64,000 bases of DNA. Source: Pogostemon cablin (lineage: Eukaryota; Streptophyta; Magnoliopsida; Lamiales; Lamiaceae). This document shows positions 55,062 to 64,000 of the stretch, one piece after another. Every line of letters begins with the position of its first letter. Within the stretch, counting starts at the first letter, position 1. Made by a program: the position numbers and the translations under genes. The stretch is taken from positions 7,356,355 to 7,420,354 of the forward strand of contig CM042970.1 of the NCBI GenBank assembly GCA_023678885.1, given 5' to 3'. The notes under the pieces are model-generated. The model did not search any database and was not told the DNA's origin. It saw only the letters and a list, made by a program, of their open reading frames with translations.

Positions 55062-55309
55062 TGTGCCGTTGTCGCTTTCCTCGTATGGTTGTCTTCTAAA
55101 TCTTTAAAATTTTTGAAGAAGAATGATAGAGTAAGAAGAGAGAATGAGGCAAAATGAACAGTAGTGAGAGAAGAGAGAATGGACTTTATGTGAGTCAAAA
55201 GGGTATTTGGGTCCAAAAAAAATAAAAAAGTGGCATTTAAAAAAAAATATTATTGTGAGTGGCATTTTTAAAAAAGATGTATTGAAAGTGGCATTGTTAG
55301 AAATTTCCT
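55062..55309 (-). repeat. Right terminal inverted repeat of the MULE
   Basis: Reverse complement of the left TIR. The outer end is TAGAAATTTCCT, followed by the AAGTATAAA duplication. Confidence 0.9.
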
Positions 55310-55379
55310 AAGTATAAATTATGGACTATAAATGTTTATATTCAATTATATTTTAATTTTAAATTTATAAAATAATTTA

Positions 55380-55550
55380 GGTGATTATATATTTTTATGA
55401 ATGATAATTTTATAAAATATAATCACAAATATGTGAAATTTAATTTCTGAACCTCATATCGTAGGTGATTATATATTTTTATGAATGATAATTTTATAAA
55501 ATATAATTATAAATATGTGAAATTGAATTTCTGAACCCCAAATCGTTGCA
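55380..55550. repeat. 84-bp tandem duplication
   Basis: Two adjacent copies begin GTGATTATATATTTTTATGA (55,381 and 55,465) and differ at only a few sites, including TTTAATTTCTG versus TTGAATTTCTG. Confidence 0.9.
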
Positions 55551-55599
55551 TTTATTATTCTACGGTTCGATTATAAAAACACATAAATTATTCAGGGAG

Positions 55600-55932
55600 C
55601 TTCAACAAAAATACAACTTTTAATAGTTGAAAAATATCACCACTATAATTTTATTGGAAAATGTTAAATTTTTTAAATTTTGGACATAATTAACCTAGTC
55701 AGCCACCTCTTTTGCAACTCCAACTACAACCTTACACACGACTATATGTGTGACCCTATACGTAACTATATGTGCAACCATACACATTTTTCATTTACTA
55801 ACATATGCGCAATATGCGACTATATATCCGACAATGTATTAATTATTGTTATATAATAAAGAGAGGGAAAAATTTAAAAATTAAAAAGTGACATTTTTCA
55901 ATATGATGGGTGACAATTTTTTAAATCAATTA
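55600..55932. other. Possible second MULE remnant with GCGAC-like words
   Basis: At about 55,720-55,835 words such as ACACGACTATATGTGTGACC and ATGCGACTATATATCCGAC resemble the MULE subterminal array. They are followed by AAAAAGTGACATTTTTCAATATG, which resembles the MULE TIR. It may be the end of a related, mostly lost element. Confidence 0.4.
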
Positions 55933-56114
55933 CTCTCTCCGTCCGCTTCTAAGGTGTCAATTTTATATCCATTTCACATATTTAGTAAAAAAATACACAA
56001 TATGACCCACCAATTTTCTCTAATACAACTACACACTTTATATATATATAATAATAATACTCCTTAATCTACGTGCAAAAAGCAAACGGACACCTTAGAA
56101 CCGGACAGAGGGAG
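55933..56114. mobile_element. Stowaway MITE (Tc1/mariner-type)
   Basis: The ends are CTCTCTCCGTCCGCTTCTAA and, inverted, CTCCCTCTGTCCGGTTCTAA, flanked by TA on both sides (55,931-55,932 and 56,115-56,116). Length 182 bp. It has the Stowaway signature CTCCCTCCGTCC-like terminus and TA target and no coding capacity. Confidence 0.93.
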
Positions 56115-56153
56115 TATTATTTTGGACATTATTCACAATGGAGACAGCTATTT

Positions 56154-56811
56154 GCACCCTAAGAATATTTAAATTAAATCATGCTTAATTAATAAGACAA
56201 AATTATCCTTATGAATCATATATATTCAGTTGCAACAATCGAATAGAACTAGAATTCATTTATTTTATCTGTTCAATTATTGCAATAGAACAGAACAAGA
56301 GTTGTGATTTTTTTTAAGTTATATCTACAATTAGATTTCCCAACCAGAAAAGAAAGAAGCTCGACAGAGTTAGTCAACAAAAAGAGCCTCAATCTATTTA
56401 GTGAATTCTTGTCATTCCTTGTATCAATATTATTTGTTTCATGAGAATTTTTGTGTCATTATGTTCTGACCAATAATTGATGTGTTTGTCGATTCATAAT
56501 CGGAGGAATGAGAGCATGAAAGCTGGAAAAATTCTCTTATTTAGATTCTTCATCTGGTGTAATTGGCCCGCCGACCACATTAAAACACTGGCAGTGAGCG
56601 CCTCAGGGGGTGAGGCGATTTTCCGAATGAGAGGTGGTGAATACTGCGGCGGGACTTTTATTGGTGGTTCTGTTTGGTTGTTGCAACCGAACAAATAAGA
56701 TAGATTAATTCTGACTCTATTCGATTGCAATAGCCGAATAGATATAAAGTTTTATAAGGGTAATTATGTCTTATTAATTAAAGATAATTTAATTTAAATA
56801 TTTTTGGGTAC
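56154..56811. mobile_element. Foldback/MITE-like element with about 135-bp inverted repeats
   Basis: The left arm (56,154-56,295) and right arm (about 56,680-56,811) are imperfect inverted repeats. Shared blocks are AATATTTAAATTAAAT, TTAATTAATAAGAC, TTGCAA.CGAATAGA and TTATTTTATCTGTTC/TTATCTTATTTGTTC. The outer ends are GCACCC/GTACCC. A clear target duplication is not seen, so the superfamily is not assigned. It lies about 200 bp upstream of the BRE-like start codon. Confidence 0.7.
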
Positions 56812-56960
56812 GTTTAGTAATTTCAGAAATACGAACAGCGGGTCATTCACATTTTCTCATTATTTAATGGAGAGGTGAAAGAAAAAAAAATAGTAAATAA
56901 AAAAGATGGCATATTTCTAGTTTTTTCCCATTTAAAATGCTTCCTCGTTTTCTAGTTCCA

Positions 56961-56970
56961 CTATAAACCT
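56961..56970 (+). promoter_or_regulatory. Possible TATA box of the BRE-like gene
   Basis: CTATAAACCT lies 42 bp before the ATG. If used, the 5' UTR would be very short. Another start further upstream is possible. Confidence 0.3.
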
Positions 56971-57011
56971 CATTGCCTCACTCTTCACTGAATTACCAAA
57001 CCACCACACTT

Positions 57012-60000
57012 ATGGCGGTTGACACCGTCCCACCGCTCATCGGCGCTCAGATCAATTATCTTCTAAGTCACTCCCCTTTCTCCGTCAAGGTATTCATTTC
57101 GTTCCAAATGTTGGCGCACTTATATGCATATCTACACAACATGCACACCGCACATTCTTTGTTTCTGAATTTTTGCACCCAGGAAGCATAAGATTACTTG
57201 GATTAAGTACAGTTTTGATCTGAAAGAAGATAAAATAATTTTCAGGTGGAGCAGATGTGGTCTGGTTGCAAAAACCCTAATTTACTTGATCGCTTCACTT
57301 TAGTAATTCCGTATTGCCTTGACTATGTAAAATGTGAGTTTTTAATTTATTGATTGTATTTCGGTTCCGGTTCTATTATGGCTTTGGTACTGTTTTGTAT
57401 TCTTTTTTTATTCTAAAATTTTGAATGATGAAATTAGGGGATATTATATACAATGCTGTGTATCCATTGATGGCGCCTGATATAATATTTGGAGCTGATG
57501 ATGAAAGTTTCCAACCGTATTCTGGAAAGACTTCTAAAAATAGTTTGGCTGATTGGAACAGCAAAGACCCAAAGAGGCTGCTGTCTCTTATTATTGAGCT
57601 TAGGTGACTGTTATCTTCTATATATGAATGCATTTTTAAGGCAAAAATATGATTTCTTGTATGTTACATTCTGGGTGGTTTAATTTATGTTTTAGGGATG
57701 CATATGTAGCATACCAAAAAAGGCGCATTGGAGAGGTTGACGATGAGAGATTGAAATTCGAAGTCAATACTATGCTCACAAGAGAGGTTAGTGTTCAAGT
57801 GAATTTTGACCTTAAGAAACGGTTATGCGTATCTAAGATAGGTCTCATCCAAAATTCGTAAGCATCATCCAATCTCTTTATATTCTCTTGATGCATTGAT
57901 CTGAATTTTGTTTGATCTTCTGCCCATTCAGTGCCCATAGCTGCGTCTTTTTTAAATGAAACTTTAAGTTCCCTTGCTGCATCACTTCAGTCTTTCATCC
58001 CTCAATAAGAAATTTGATGTGAGAAGTTCTCTTATTACAACACCCATGTCTCTAAATATCCAGATAGGTAGCCTTGCAATTAAAACCTGTACTGATTCTT
58101 TGTTCTTTTCTGCCACTTGCAAACACTAAATGTTAGTTTACAGGTGTTGGCCATTGGTAAAAAAGGTTGCTATTTATTTTTTAAATCCGATTCTGTTCTT
58201 TCTCGGAAAATCTCTGATTTCTTTATCTACATCTTGCAAGTTTCAAACAATGCCAGTAAGTTTGGTTTGGAGGATGGTATGGGTGGTCAGATTGGAGGTT
58301 ATTTATCACATTATATGCTATGTTAGGCTATGTTTGTTTTGTAATTCTTTGGGTTTTTTAAATCTTGTTTTGAAAATTAATGGGATTTAGAAAGCTTGTG
58401 AACAATGATAATGGTTCTTTTTTTTTTTTCTTTGAGATTTTGGATTGGAAGATGTTTAACTTTATGAATTAATGAATGCCAATTTTTAAACAATCGAATT
58501 TTAGAATCCCATAATAGAATATTCTAATAATTCTCAAAATTCCAAAACAAGTATAGCCTTGGGGAATAACCAATATCAACCAACATGCATCAGTGCCTTT
58601 TTTTTTTCTCATTTCTCTTCATTTCCAACTACTTGAATATCTGCAGAAGATATATTCTTCTATTAGCTTGATTTTATTTTTATATTATAAATTGCTGTTT
58701 CAATCATGAAATTCCACTTACATGTATAGCCATATATTGATTTGAATTGCTGATGATTTGCATCTGGAAGCTGGTTAATGTATCCTGTGGAGACTTTCTG
58801 TAGCTTAATATTACTAACTTCGAATCTTCCCTATGTTTTTACAGGGAATTGAAATGTACATGAGTTCAGGCACTGACAAGGTAACTGAACACGATTTACT
58901 TATTCGAGTCCTGATAACTCTTCTCCATCTTATATAAGTCAAGGATATTGCATTGCTATTTGCTTTCTAATTTTCCTGGTGGTACTTTTGCCATTTGATT
59001 GTAGCATAGCCAGAAGAGGTAAAATTTGCAGTCCCTTTACTGGATATGAATTTAAATAAACTGGTTGCTGGCTCCATCTGGAGACATCCGCAGAAGATAT
59101 ACTTGCAGGTATGTTTTGAAAGTGTGATTAGCCTCGTGCGTCAATTACGTGTATGATATGATACCCTGCATGGAATAAATTTCATTTTTCTACTAGGCTT
59201 AGGCCATTTCAAGACTAAAGTTTGATCATTGATTCACTTTTTCAGCAGAACTTCATTGTATTATTCCTTATCAACTTAAAGGGTAAAAGGGGCACATAAG
59301 CACTATTTCATTATTAGTGGTAAAAGTAGGAGGAATTGCAGAACATGCCTTCTCCTATGACATGCAGCAGCTAAATTATGACCAGTCAATACAAAAAAAT
59401 AACTAGGTATTTTCTAGAGGCATGTAAAAAAAGTATACTGCAGGAGTATTGCTTCTAATTATTCTGCCGCACCCCTCGAAGTGGATGATCACTTTTTTTA
59501 ACATGTTTAAATTACTGAACAATATATTTTCTCTCTATACATGTTGCTAATTCAAGTTTTCTTTGTTTCCTATTTCTTTTTTCCTGTAAGAAACCCCACC
59601 ATCTTTTGGCTAAGCTCACTGTTCATAGGTTATATTTCCATTTGGTAAAAAGTATTCAACTGCTCCTCCACCCCCACGTCTAAAGTTGATTTCTTCTCCG
59701 GAGTTGAAAGCTTTATTTTCTATTGAAGATTTTAAACTTCCTACTTGGTTGGATGGGATGTAAGTATATTCTTTTCATTTTTTATTACATCTAATTACAT
59801 AAGAATGTAGATTTGTTCAGTGTTTGCTTTACATGTCCCTTGACAAATTATGATATCTATTCTGATTTTTATCCATGCAGGTGCACTGCTGAATATCTCC
59901 CCACTGTGGAAGAGATGCTGAACTCACATGTATGTGCATATTTTTCCCATTTTTCATATCATTAAATGGGTGCAGTTAATAGTAACTTTAGCAGGGTAAG

Positions 60001-60966
60001 GTTTTTCCTGAAACACAATCACGACTTTTCTTTCATTTGATAGATTAAAGATGCAGTGTCATCAATTGAAACAAGAAGGAAATTTATACAGGCATTGACA
60101 CCTCATTTTGGAAGACCAGTAGAAGCTGATCCGGTTTGCATTATTTACCTTTGAGGATGGCAATAGCTTATGGTTGGGAATTCATTCTGTAATGACTTAT
60201 TTACAATAATGCAATCTTCTTCTTTCATTCCAGGTATTTTGCAGGAAATCAACATACCTGGCTTCCTCTGGAGTGTTCACTTTTCTGGTAGCATATGTTC
60301 TTGTAAACTCTGTGCTTTTTCTTTATATTAATTGTGGTGTTACCCTTGCAGAGTTAGATGTTAGAAAGTGTGATTCTATATTAAGGTTCTAATTCTGTAT
60401 TTTCTGCCAGGTCTATTTTTCTCTCTCTCTTCAGTTCCCAAAGCAGAAACCTTCTTTGATGCTTCAGAGTTGTCAGGTAAGAACCTCTTTCCACTTGCAG
60501 TAAATTTCCAGTCTTCCTTGCTACACTTTTAAATGGCATAGTGTTACATATGGCATTACGGGTGGGTGTTAAAATGGGTGTATCCCAACATTATGGGCCC
60601 CCACCGCCCCTGCCCTGGGGATTGTAAATCCCATGGTGTGCCTTGCGCGGATTATTGTAAAGGTCTTTAGTTTGTTAATTCTAAGCATTCTTTATATCAA
60701 AGTCTGATGGAGTGAGGTGTTTGAATTTGCAGCATTTCAACTCCCATGGTGTCCCAATTAAGTCATCGACATTAACAGAGTATCCATGGAGTCCCCGTTG
60801 GGCACCATCAGAGATGGCTGAACGCTTATTGTAAGTATCGTTTTCACCATATAAACAGAAACTTCACTGACCCACACATCCTAAAGTGTTCCTGTGTTGC
60901 AGTGACTTTCTGGTGGACGAGTCGTTGAACTTCAAGAAGTACTGCAATCAGTTGAATCAGAATTAA
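57012..60966 (+). CDS. BRE: BRE/BRCC45-like protein (BRISC and BRCA1-A complex member 2), 13 coding exons
   Basis: I recognise the spliced product as the plant orthologue of BRE (BRCC45/BABAM2). Coding exons: 57012-57089, 57246-57333, 57438-57603, 57696-57786, 58845-58880, 59010-59108, 59629-59759, 59881-59929, 60044-60133, 60234-60287, 60411-60476, 60733-60830, 60903-60966. All introns are GT-AG and all phases agree, giving 1,110 nt and 369 aa, close to the human protein's length (about 380). Conserved blocks are LVIPY and KWDIIYNAVYPLMAPDIIFG (about residues 44-74), SLADWNSKDPKRLL (about 93-106), ETRRKFIQALTPHFG (about 254-268) and YPWSPRWAPSEMAERL (333-348). The family has UEV-like (ubiquitin E2 variant) folds lacking the catalytic Cys. 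BRE links MERIT40 to BRCC36-Abraxas/KIAA0157 in K63-specific deubiquitinating complexes active in DNA repair and cytosolic signalling. No stop or frameshift is seen, so the gene looks intact. The start is the first ATG of the frame. It is the only non-transposon gene in the window. Confidence 0.93.
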
Positions 60967-61783
60967 TTGTCCTCTAATCTTTAGATTACTGTGTAGTAGA
61001 AAAATTCAGTGATTTCCGACTGTAAAGTGTGGGGTAACTTGGAATCTGTCTTCTCTTCTCTTGAAAACAAAGCACTCTTCCGTAGTGAATGTGCCTTGAA
61101 GTTTTTGTGTATTGTTTGCGTTTTGAGGAGAATTGACGTGTTGCATTCCTTATGCTGTGTTCCAGTTGACACCTTTTAAGCATTTTGTTAAAATTTGGGT
61201 ATGGGAATAGGTTTTACTTTGATAGTAGATAGTCATCTCAATTTTGGCTACTTTTTTTTTTTTTTTGGGACAATTTTGGCTTCTTTGATTGAATAGATTT
61301 ATAACAATTTAAGTGAATTATGCAGTCGAATATTTAGGACGATATCTCAACATATATATAGGGAACCAACTTCTTTTCACAATTAAGGAAAACCTAGAAA
61401 TTACATTTTTTTTTGGATAATAGAAATAGAAAGTAGGAAGATAATTTTGGGGCGATTAGAGTGTTAACTTATTTTTGCATATACTGTATGTAAATTTGCA
61501 ACTTTTTTTGTCTTCATATGCAAACAATACTCTACCTTACCAGTCATATATTTTTATTTTCGTCCATCCCACTACTTTACAAGTCACTACACAATATTTA
61601 AGACATTACACTTCTTAAAAAAATGTCATTACTTTCCACACTTTATTTATCAAAACCAATTACTTTACCTAAATTAACCCTATTTTTGTTATATATTACA
61701 CTTAAAAAATTAATTACTTAATTTTTAATCGATATTACCAAGGTAGTAACAATAATTATGTACACAGTTAGGTCACTACACTT
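60967..61783. other. 3' flank of the BRE-like gene
   Basis: This stretch contains the presumed 3' UTR (to about 61,250) and a T-rich run at 61,250-61,267. I see no gene and no perfect AATAAA signal close to the stop. The rest is AT-rich and unremarkable. Confidence 0.5.
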
Positions 61784-61918
61784 CAATGATATATTCATTA
61801 ACAATAAGTCGTTTAATCTTCACACCTGCAACGTGGCAAGATATCATTGGATGGTCCACATGCCAACAATAGAAGGCTACACACATGATCATTTCCTCAA
61901 AAACCCTAATGAAGCAAA
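61784..61918. repeat. Direct repeat, copy 1
   Basis: About 130 bp starting TATTCATTAACAATAAGTCG matches 63,874-64,000 with only a handful of differences. It contains ACCTGCAACGTGGCAAGATA and AAAAACCCTAATGAAGCAAA. Copy 2 is cut by the window end. Confidence 0.92.
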
Positions 61919-61982
61919 CGGAGCTGGCGCAGTTGCACCATAGCCGGTCCACAATTCTTCCATAAAACTGAAACACATTGCT

Positions 61983-62157
61983 CCCAGGGCATAGTTCAAG
62001 TGGTAGAGGGGAGGGTGGAAAGGTCTTCCAACTGAGCTTGGTTGTTGCAGGGTGGTGGTTCGAATCCTGCCTTTGGCAAGTTTAACAGTGAGCACTCTCT
62101 ATAAGCCACTTGAGGCACATCCTGGTAAGTCCAATCAGGCATCATTCTTTTTTTTTG
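61983..62157 (+). mobile_element. tRNA-derived SINE
   Basis: A pol III A box (TAGTTCAAGTGG, 61,992-62,003) and a perfect B box (GGTTCGAATCC, 62,057-62,067) are spaced 53 bp apart, slightly wider than in a tRNA. A non-tRNA part follows, and the element ends in a T-rich tail (from about 62,147). The first 80 bp do not fold as a full tRNA (no proper acceptor stem or CCA context), so it is a SINE rather than a tRNA gene. Confidence 0.82.
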
Positions 62158-62257
62158 TCTATCTTTTTTCTCTTCAATTTTTGTGTTTCATTTATATTAT
62201 TTATAATCTACTTTCAATCATTCACCTTAAATTTAAAGGTTCAATAATCTATATCTA

Positions 62258-62710
62258 TCTATACATATATAAAAGCAAACATAAACTTCTACTTTTGTTT
62301 TCAATTTTACTCTATATAGAAATAATTTAATTTTAATATTTGACCGTCCAAATAATGCTTTGATTTCAATCATAAAATTTTATTATACTAATAATGGATT
62401 TTATTATTTAAATTTTACTTTTTATTTTACAATATAAATTTGGTAAATATGAGATATATTTTGGCATATTTGACTAATTTTTAATAAGCTTAATATATAT
62501 ATAAGCAAACTTAATTTCTATTTTTATCTTCAATTTTAATCTTGCCGTCTATTATTTTGATCTCAATCATAGATTCTATTTATGCTAATAATAAATTATT
62601 TATTTATTTTTTAATCAACAATATAAATTTGATAAATATGAAAAATATTATTTGCATATATTCAACTAATTATCAATCAATATACTAATTTCATAATATC
62701 AAATCTTTCA
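62258..62710. repeat. Two diverged direct repeats of about 230 bp in the Helitron-like element
   Basis: Both begin TATATATAA(A)AGCAAAC, then TTCTA.TTTT, CAATTTTA.TCT, ATTTTGATCTCAATCATA-like and ACAATATAAATTTG.TAAATATGA blocks (from about 62,262 and 62,497). Confidence 0.7.
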
Positions 62711-62919
62711 ACGCTATCTTTGGTAATTTTTCACCTTTTTTCCTACGTCATTGATTGCTTTCAATCACGATCGTTTATTCTTTCAAATCATTTTATACAA
62801 ACTTTTTCATTACGTAATCAAATTCTTACTCTTTTTTATTCTCCTTTTTCTTCTCTATTTCACTTTCATACTATTTCTAATATACTTTAATTTGTTTTAT
62901 CGGTTATATTTTACTTTGA

Positions 62920-63395
62920 TTTGATGGTTCAATCATTTTGAGGTATCATTCTTCTTTATTTATTTTTTGTTATCTTTATTTTATCTTTTATACTTTTATT
63001 TGATCTTATTTTTATGTTCAATCATTCTCATATTTGATCTTATATATATTTTACTTTGATTTTATCTAATGTGCATGTTCAATCATTTTGAGGCATCATT
63101 CTTTTTTTTATTTTTTGTTAATTATCTTTATTTTATCTTTTATACTTTTATTTGATCTTATTTTTATGTTCAATCATTCTAATATTTGATCTTATGTGCA
63201 GGTTTAATCATTCTCATTTAAAGTATCATTCTTATTTTTTAGTTTTTGTTATCTTATTTTTGTTTCTCTACGATTTTTTATTTTCTTTTTAATTCTATAA
63301 ACTTTATTTATATACTTTAATTTATTTGATCTTTTATACTTTTATTTGATTTTATTTTCAGGTTCAATCATTCTATTTGAGGTATCATTCTTCTT
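62920..63395. repeat. Degenerate tandem repeats of about 120-160 bp in the Helitron-like element
   Basis: The block TTCAATCATT.TGAGG.ATCATTCTT recurs near 62,929, 63,080, 63,200 and 63,361, with TTTATCTTTTATACTTTTATT between copies. Confidence 0.75.
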
Positions 63396-63843
63396 TTATT
63401 ACGAGCGTGGGTGGAATGGGATGGTGGGGGGTTTGGGGTGGGTAAGGGGTAGGGCTGGGTGGTAATACTTTTATTATTTAAATATTAAAATCTAAAATTT
63501 TATTTTAAAAAGATTCTTTTTGGGGGATGGGTAGAGGTAGGTTGGGTGGTAGAGTTTCCTCCACAAAAAAATTGTTTTTAATAAAATTTTAGATTTTAAT
63601 ATTTAATATAATAAAATTTTATTATTTTTATTTATCATATATAAAATTATATTTTAAAATAAATTTTAAATTATGAATTTGAAATCCTTTCAAAAATTCA
63701 TAATTTATTCAAATAGTGGAATTCAAATGAATTGATTTAAAATTCAAGGAATTTAAAATCTACTCATTTTCAAATACATTGGATTTGAAATGACTCAATT
63801 CAATAACCTAAAAATATATAAGTGTAATATACTTTAATTTTTT
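63396..63843. other. Helitron interior with short G-rich segments, no gene
   Basis: The + strand has G-rich stretches (GGGATGGTGGGGGGTTTGGGG, about 63,418-63,440, and GGGGGATGGGTAGAGG, about 63,520-63,536) in otherwise AT-rich DNA. There is no ORF. Confidence 0.5.
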
Positions 63844-63873
63844 CCGTGCAACGCATGGAGAGGTAATATCTAG

Positions 63874-64000
63874 TATTCATTAACATTAAGTCGTTTAATC
63901 TTCACACCTGCAACGTGGCAAGATATAATTGGATGGTCCACATGCCAACAATAGAAGGCGACACAGATGATCATTTCCTCAAAAACCCTAATGAAGCAAA
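63874..64000. repeat. Direct repeat, copy 2 (cut by window end)
   Basis: Begins TATTCATTAACATTAAGTCG exactly at the Helitron 3' end and matches 61,784-61,918 to the last base of the window. Confidence 0.92.

Larger units (their letters stand above)
46282..55309 (-). mobile_element. Mutator-like element (MULE) with long TIRs and Ulp1-like remnant
   Basis: The terminal inverted repeats (about 46,282-46,532 and 55,062-55,309) start GGGAATTTTCT/AGGAAATTTCT and align over about 250 bp with modest differences. Perfect 9-bp duplications flank them. Inside are arrays of GTCGC-type words next to each TIR, a MURA N-terminal-like fragment and an Ulp1-like protease fragment on the - strand. No catalytic transposase core is visible, so it is non-autonomous or decayed. 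The Ulp1 fragment recalls the Kaonashi class of MULEs. CACTA and LTR H insertions account for about 6 kb of its 9 kb. Confidence 0.9.
62248..63873 (+). mobile_element. Non-autonomous Helitron-like element
   Basis: The 3' end has a short hairpin (CCGTGC-AAC-GCATGG, 63,844-63,858) followed 11 bp later by CTAG (63,870-63,873), then T. This is the Helitron 3' signature, and the GTGCAACGCA string is common in plant Helitrons. The 5' end is TC preceded by A; TCTATATC at 62,248 and TCTATACATATATAAAAGC at 62,258 are both possible starts. No Rep/helicase coding sequence is present. Confidence 0.72.

Noticed and set aside
56477..56698. 73-aa ORF upstream of the BRE-like gene
   Set aside because: It lies inside the foldback element between its arms; no motif, no conserved start context.
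57376..57633. - strand ORF of 85 aa
   Set aside because: It is a shadow of exon 3 of the BRE-like gene on the opposite strand.
61983..62070. A tRNA gene
   Set aside because: A and B boxes are present but a full cloverleaf with acceptor stem does not form, and a non-tRNA tail follows. SINE is the better reading.

Overview
This is plant nuclear DNA, most likely from an angiosperm and probably a eudicot; I cannot name the species. It contains one multi-exon host gene with GT-AG introns. Almost all the rest is AT-rich sequence made of nested transposable elements: Copia and Athila-type Gypsy LTR retrotransposons, a Mutator-like element, a CACTA element, a Stowaway MITE, a tRNA-derived SINE and a Helitron-like element. 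There is no bacterial-style gene organisation.

Region 1-6,174 holds pieces of a Copia-type family, here called A. Its LTRs are about 1.32 kb and it encodes only gag. A tandem LTR-internal-LTR arrangement lies on the + strand, and its second LTR is split by a Gypsy-like PBS/gag fragment. This meets the 3' LTR of a second copy, A2, which lies on the - strand.

Region 5,286-45,711 is A2 spread over 40 kb by insertions. Element C (7,789-35,737; Athila-type Gypsy, target duplication ATTAG/ATCAG) and element B (35,909-44,251; complete but broken Copia on the - strand, target duplication GGCAT) both sit in the A2 gag. The 3' LTR of C was hit twice. Solo LTR F (20,093-25,893; CCAGG) itself holds a truncated non-autonomous element D', which holds solo LTR J (TCTCT). 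Element D (26,513-34,883; GCTAG) holds solo LTR G (ATATT). The deepest stack is A2 > C > F > D' > J, five levels. Target duplications support every level except D', whose left end is deleted.

Region 46,282-55,309 is a Mutator-like element with terminal inverted repeats of about 250 bp and a perfect 9-bp target duplication (AAGTATAAA). It carries remnants of a MURA-like N-terminus and an Ulp1-like (C48) protease domain. A non-autonomous CACTA element (47,482-52,025) and a solo Gypsy LTR, H (52,343-53,789; ATAGG), have inserted into it.

Region 55,310-64,000 is less repeat-dense. It has a Stowaway MITE, a foldback-type inverted-repeat element just upstream of the host gene, and the host gene itself (57,012-60,966, 13 coding exons, 369 aa). 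I recognise its product as the plant orthologue of BRE/BRCC45 (BABAM2), a scaffold of the K63-deubiquitinating BRISC/BRCA1-A complexes. Downstream are a SINE, a Helitron-like element and a direct repeat cut by the window end.

No clearly new biological system is proven here. The most unusual signals are: (i) different short palindromic words arrayed at equivalent places in unrelated Gypsy LTRs; (ii) a gag-only Copia family and a non-autonomous Gypsy family with an odd single ORF, each seen in two copies; (iii) mirrored GTCGC-word arrays next to the MULE termini; and (iv) a tandem array of about 190 bp inside the CACTA element.
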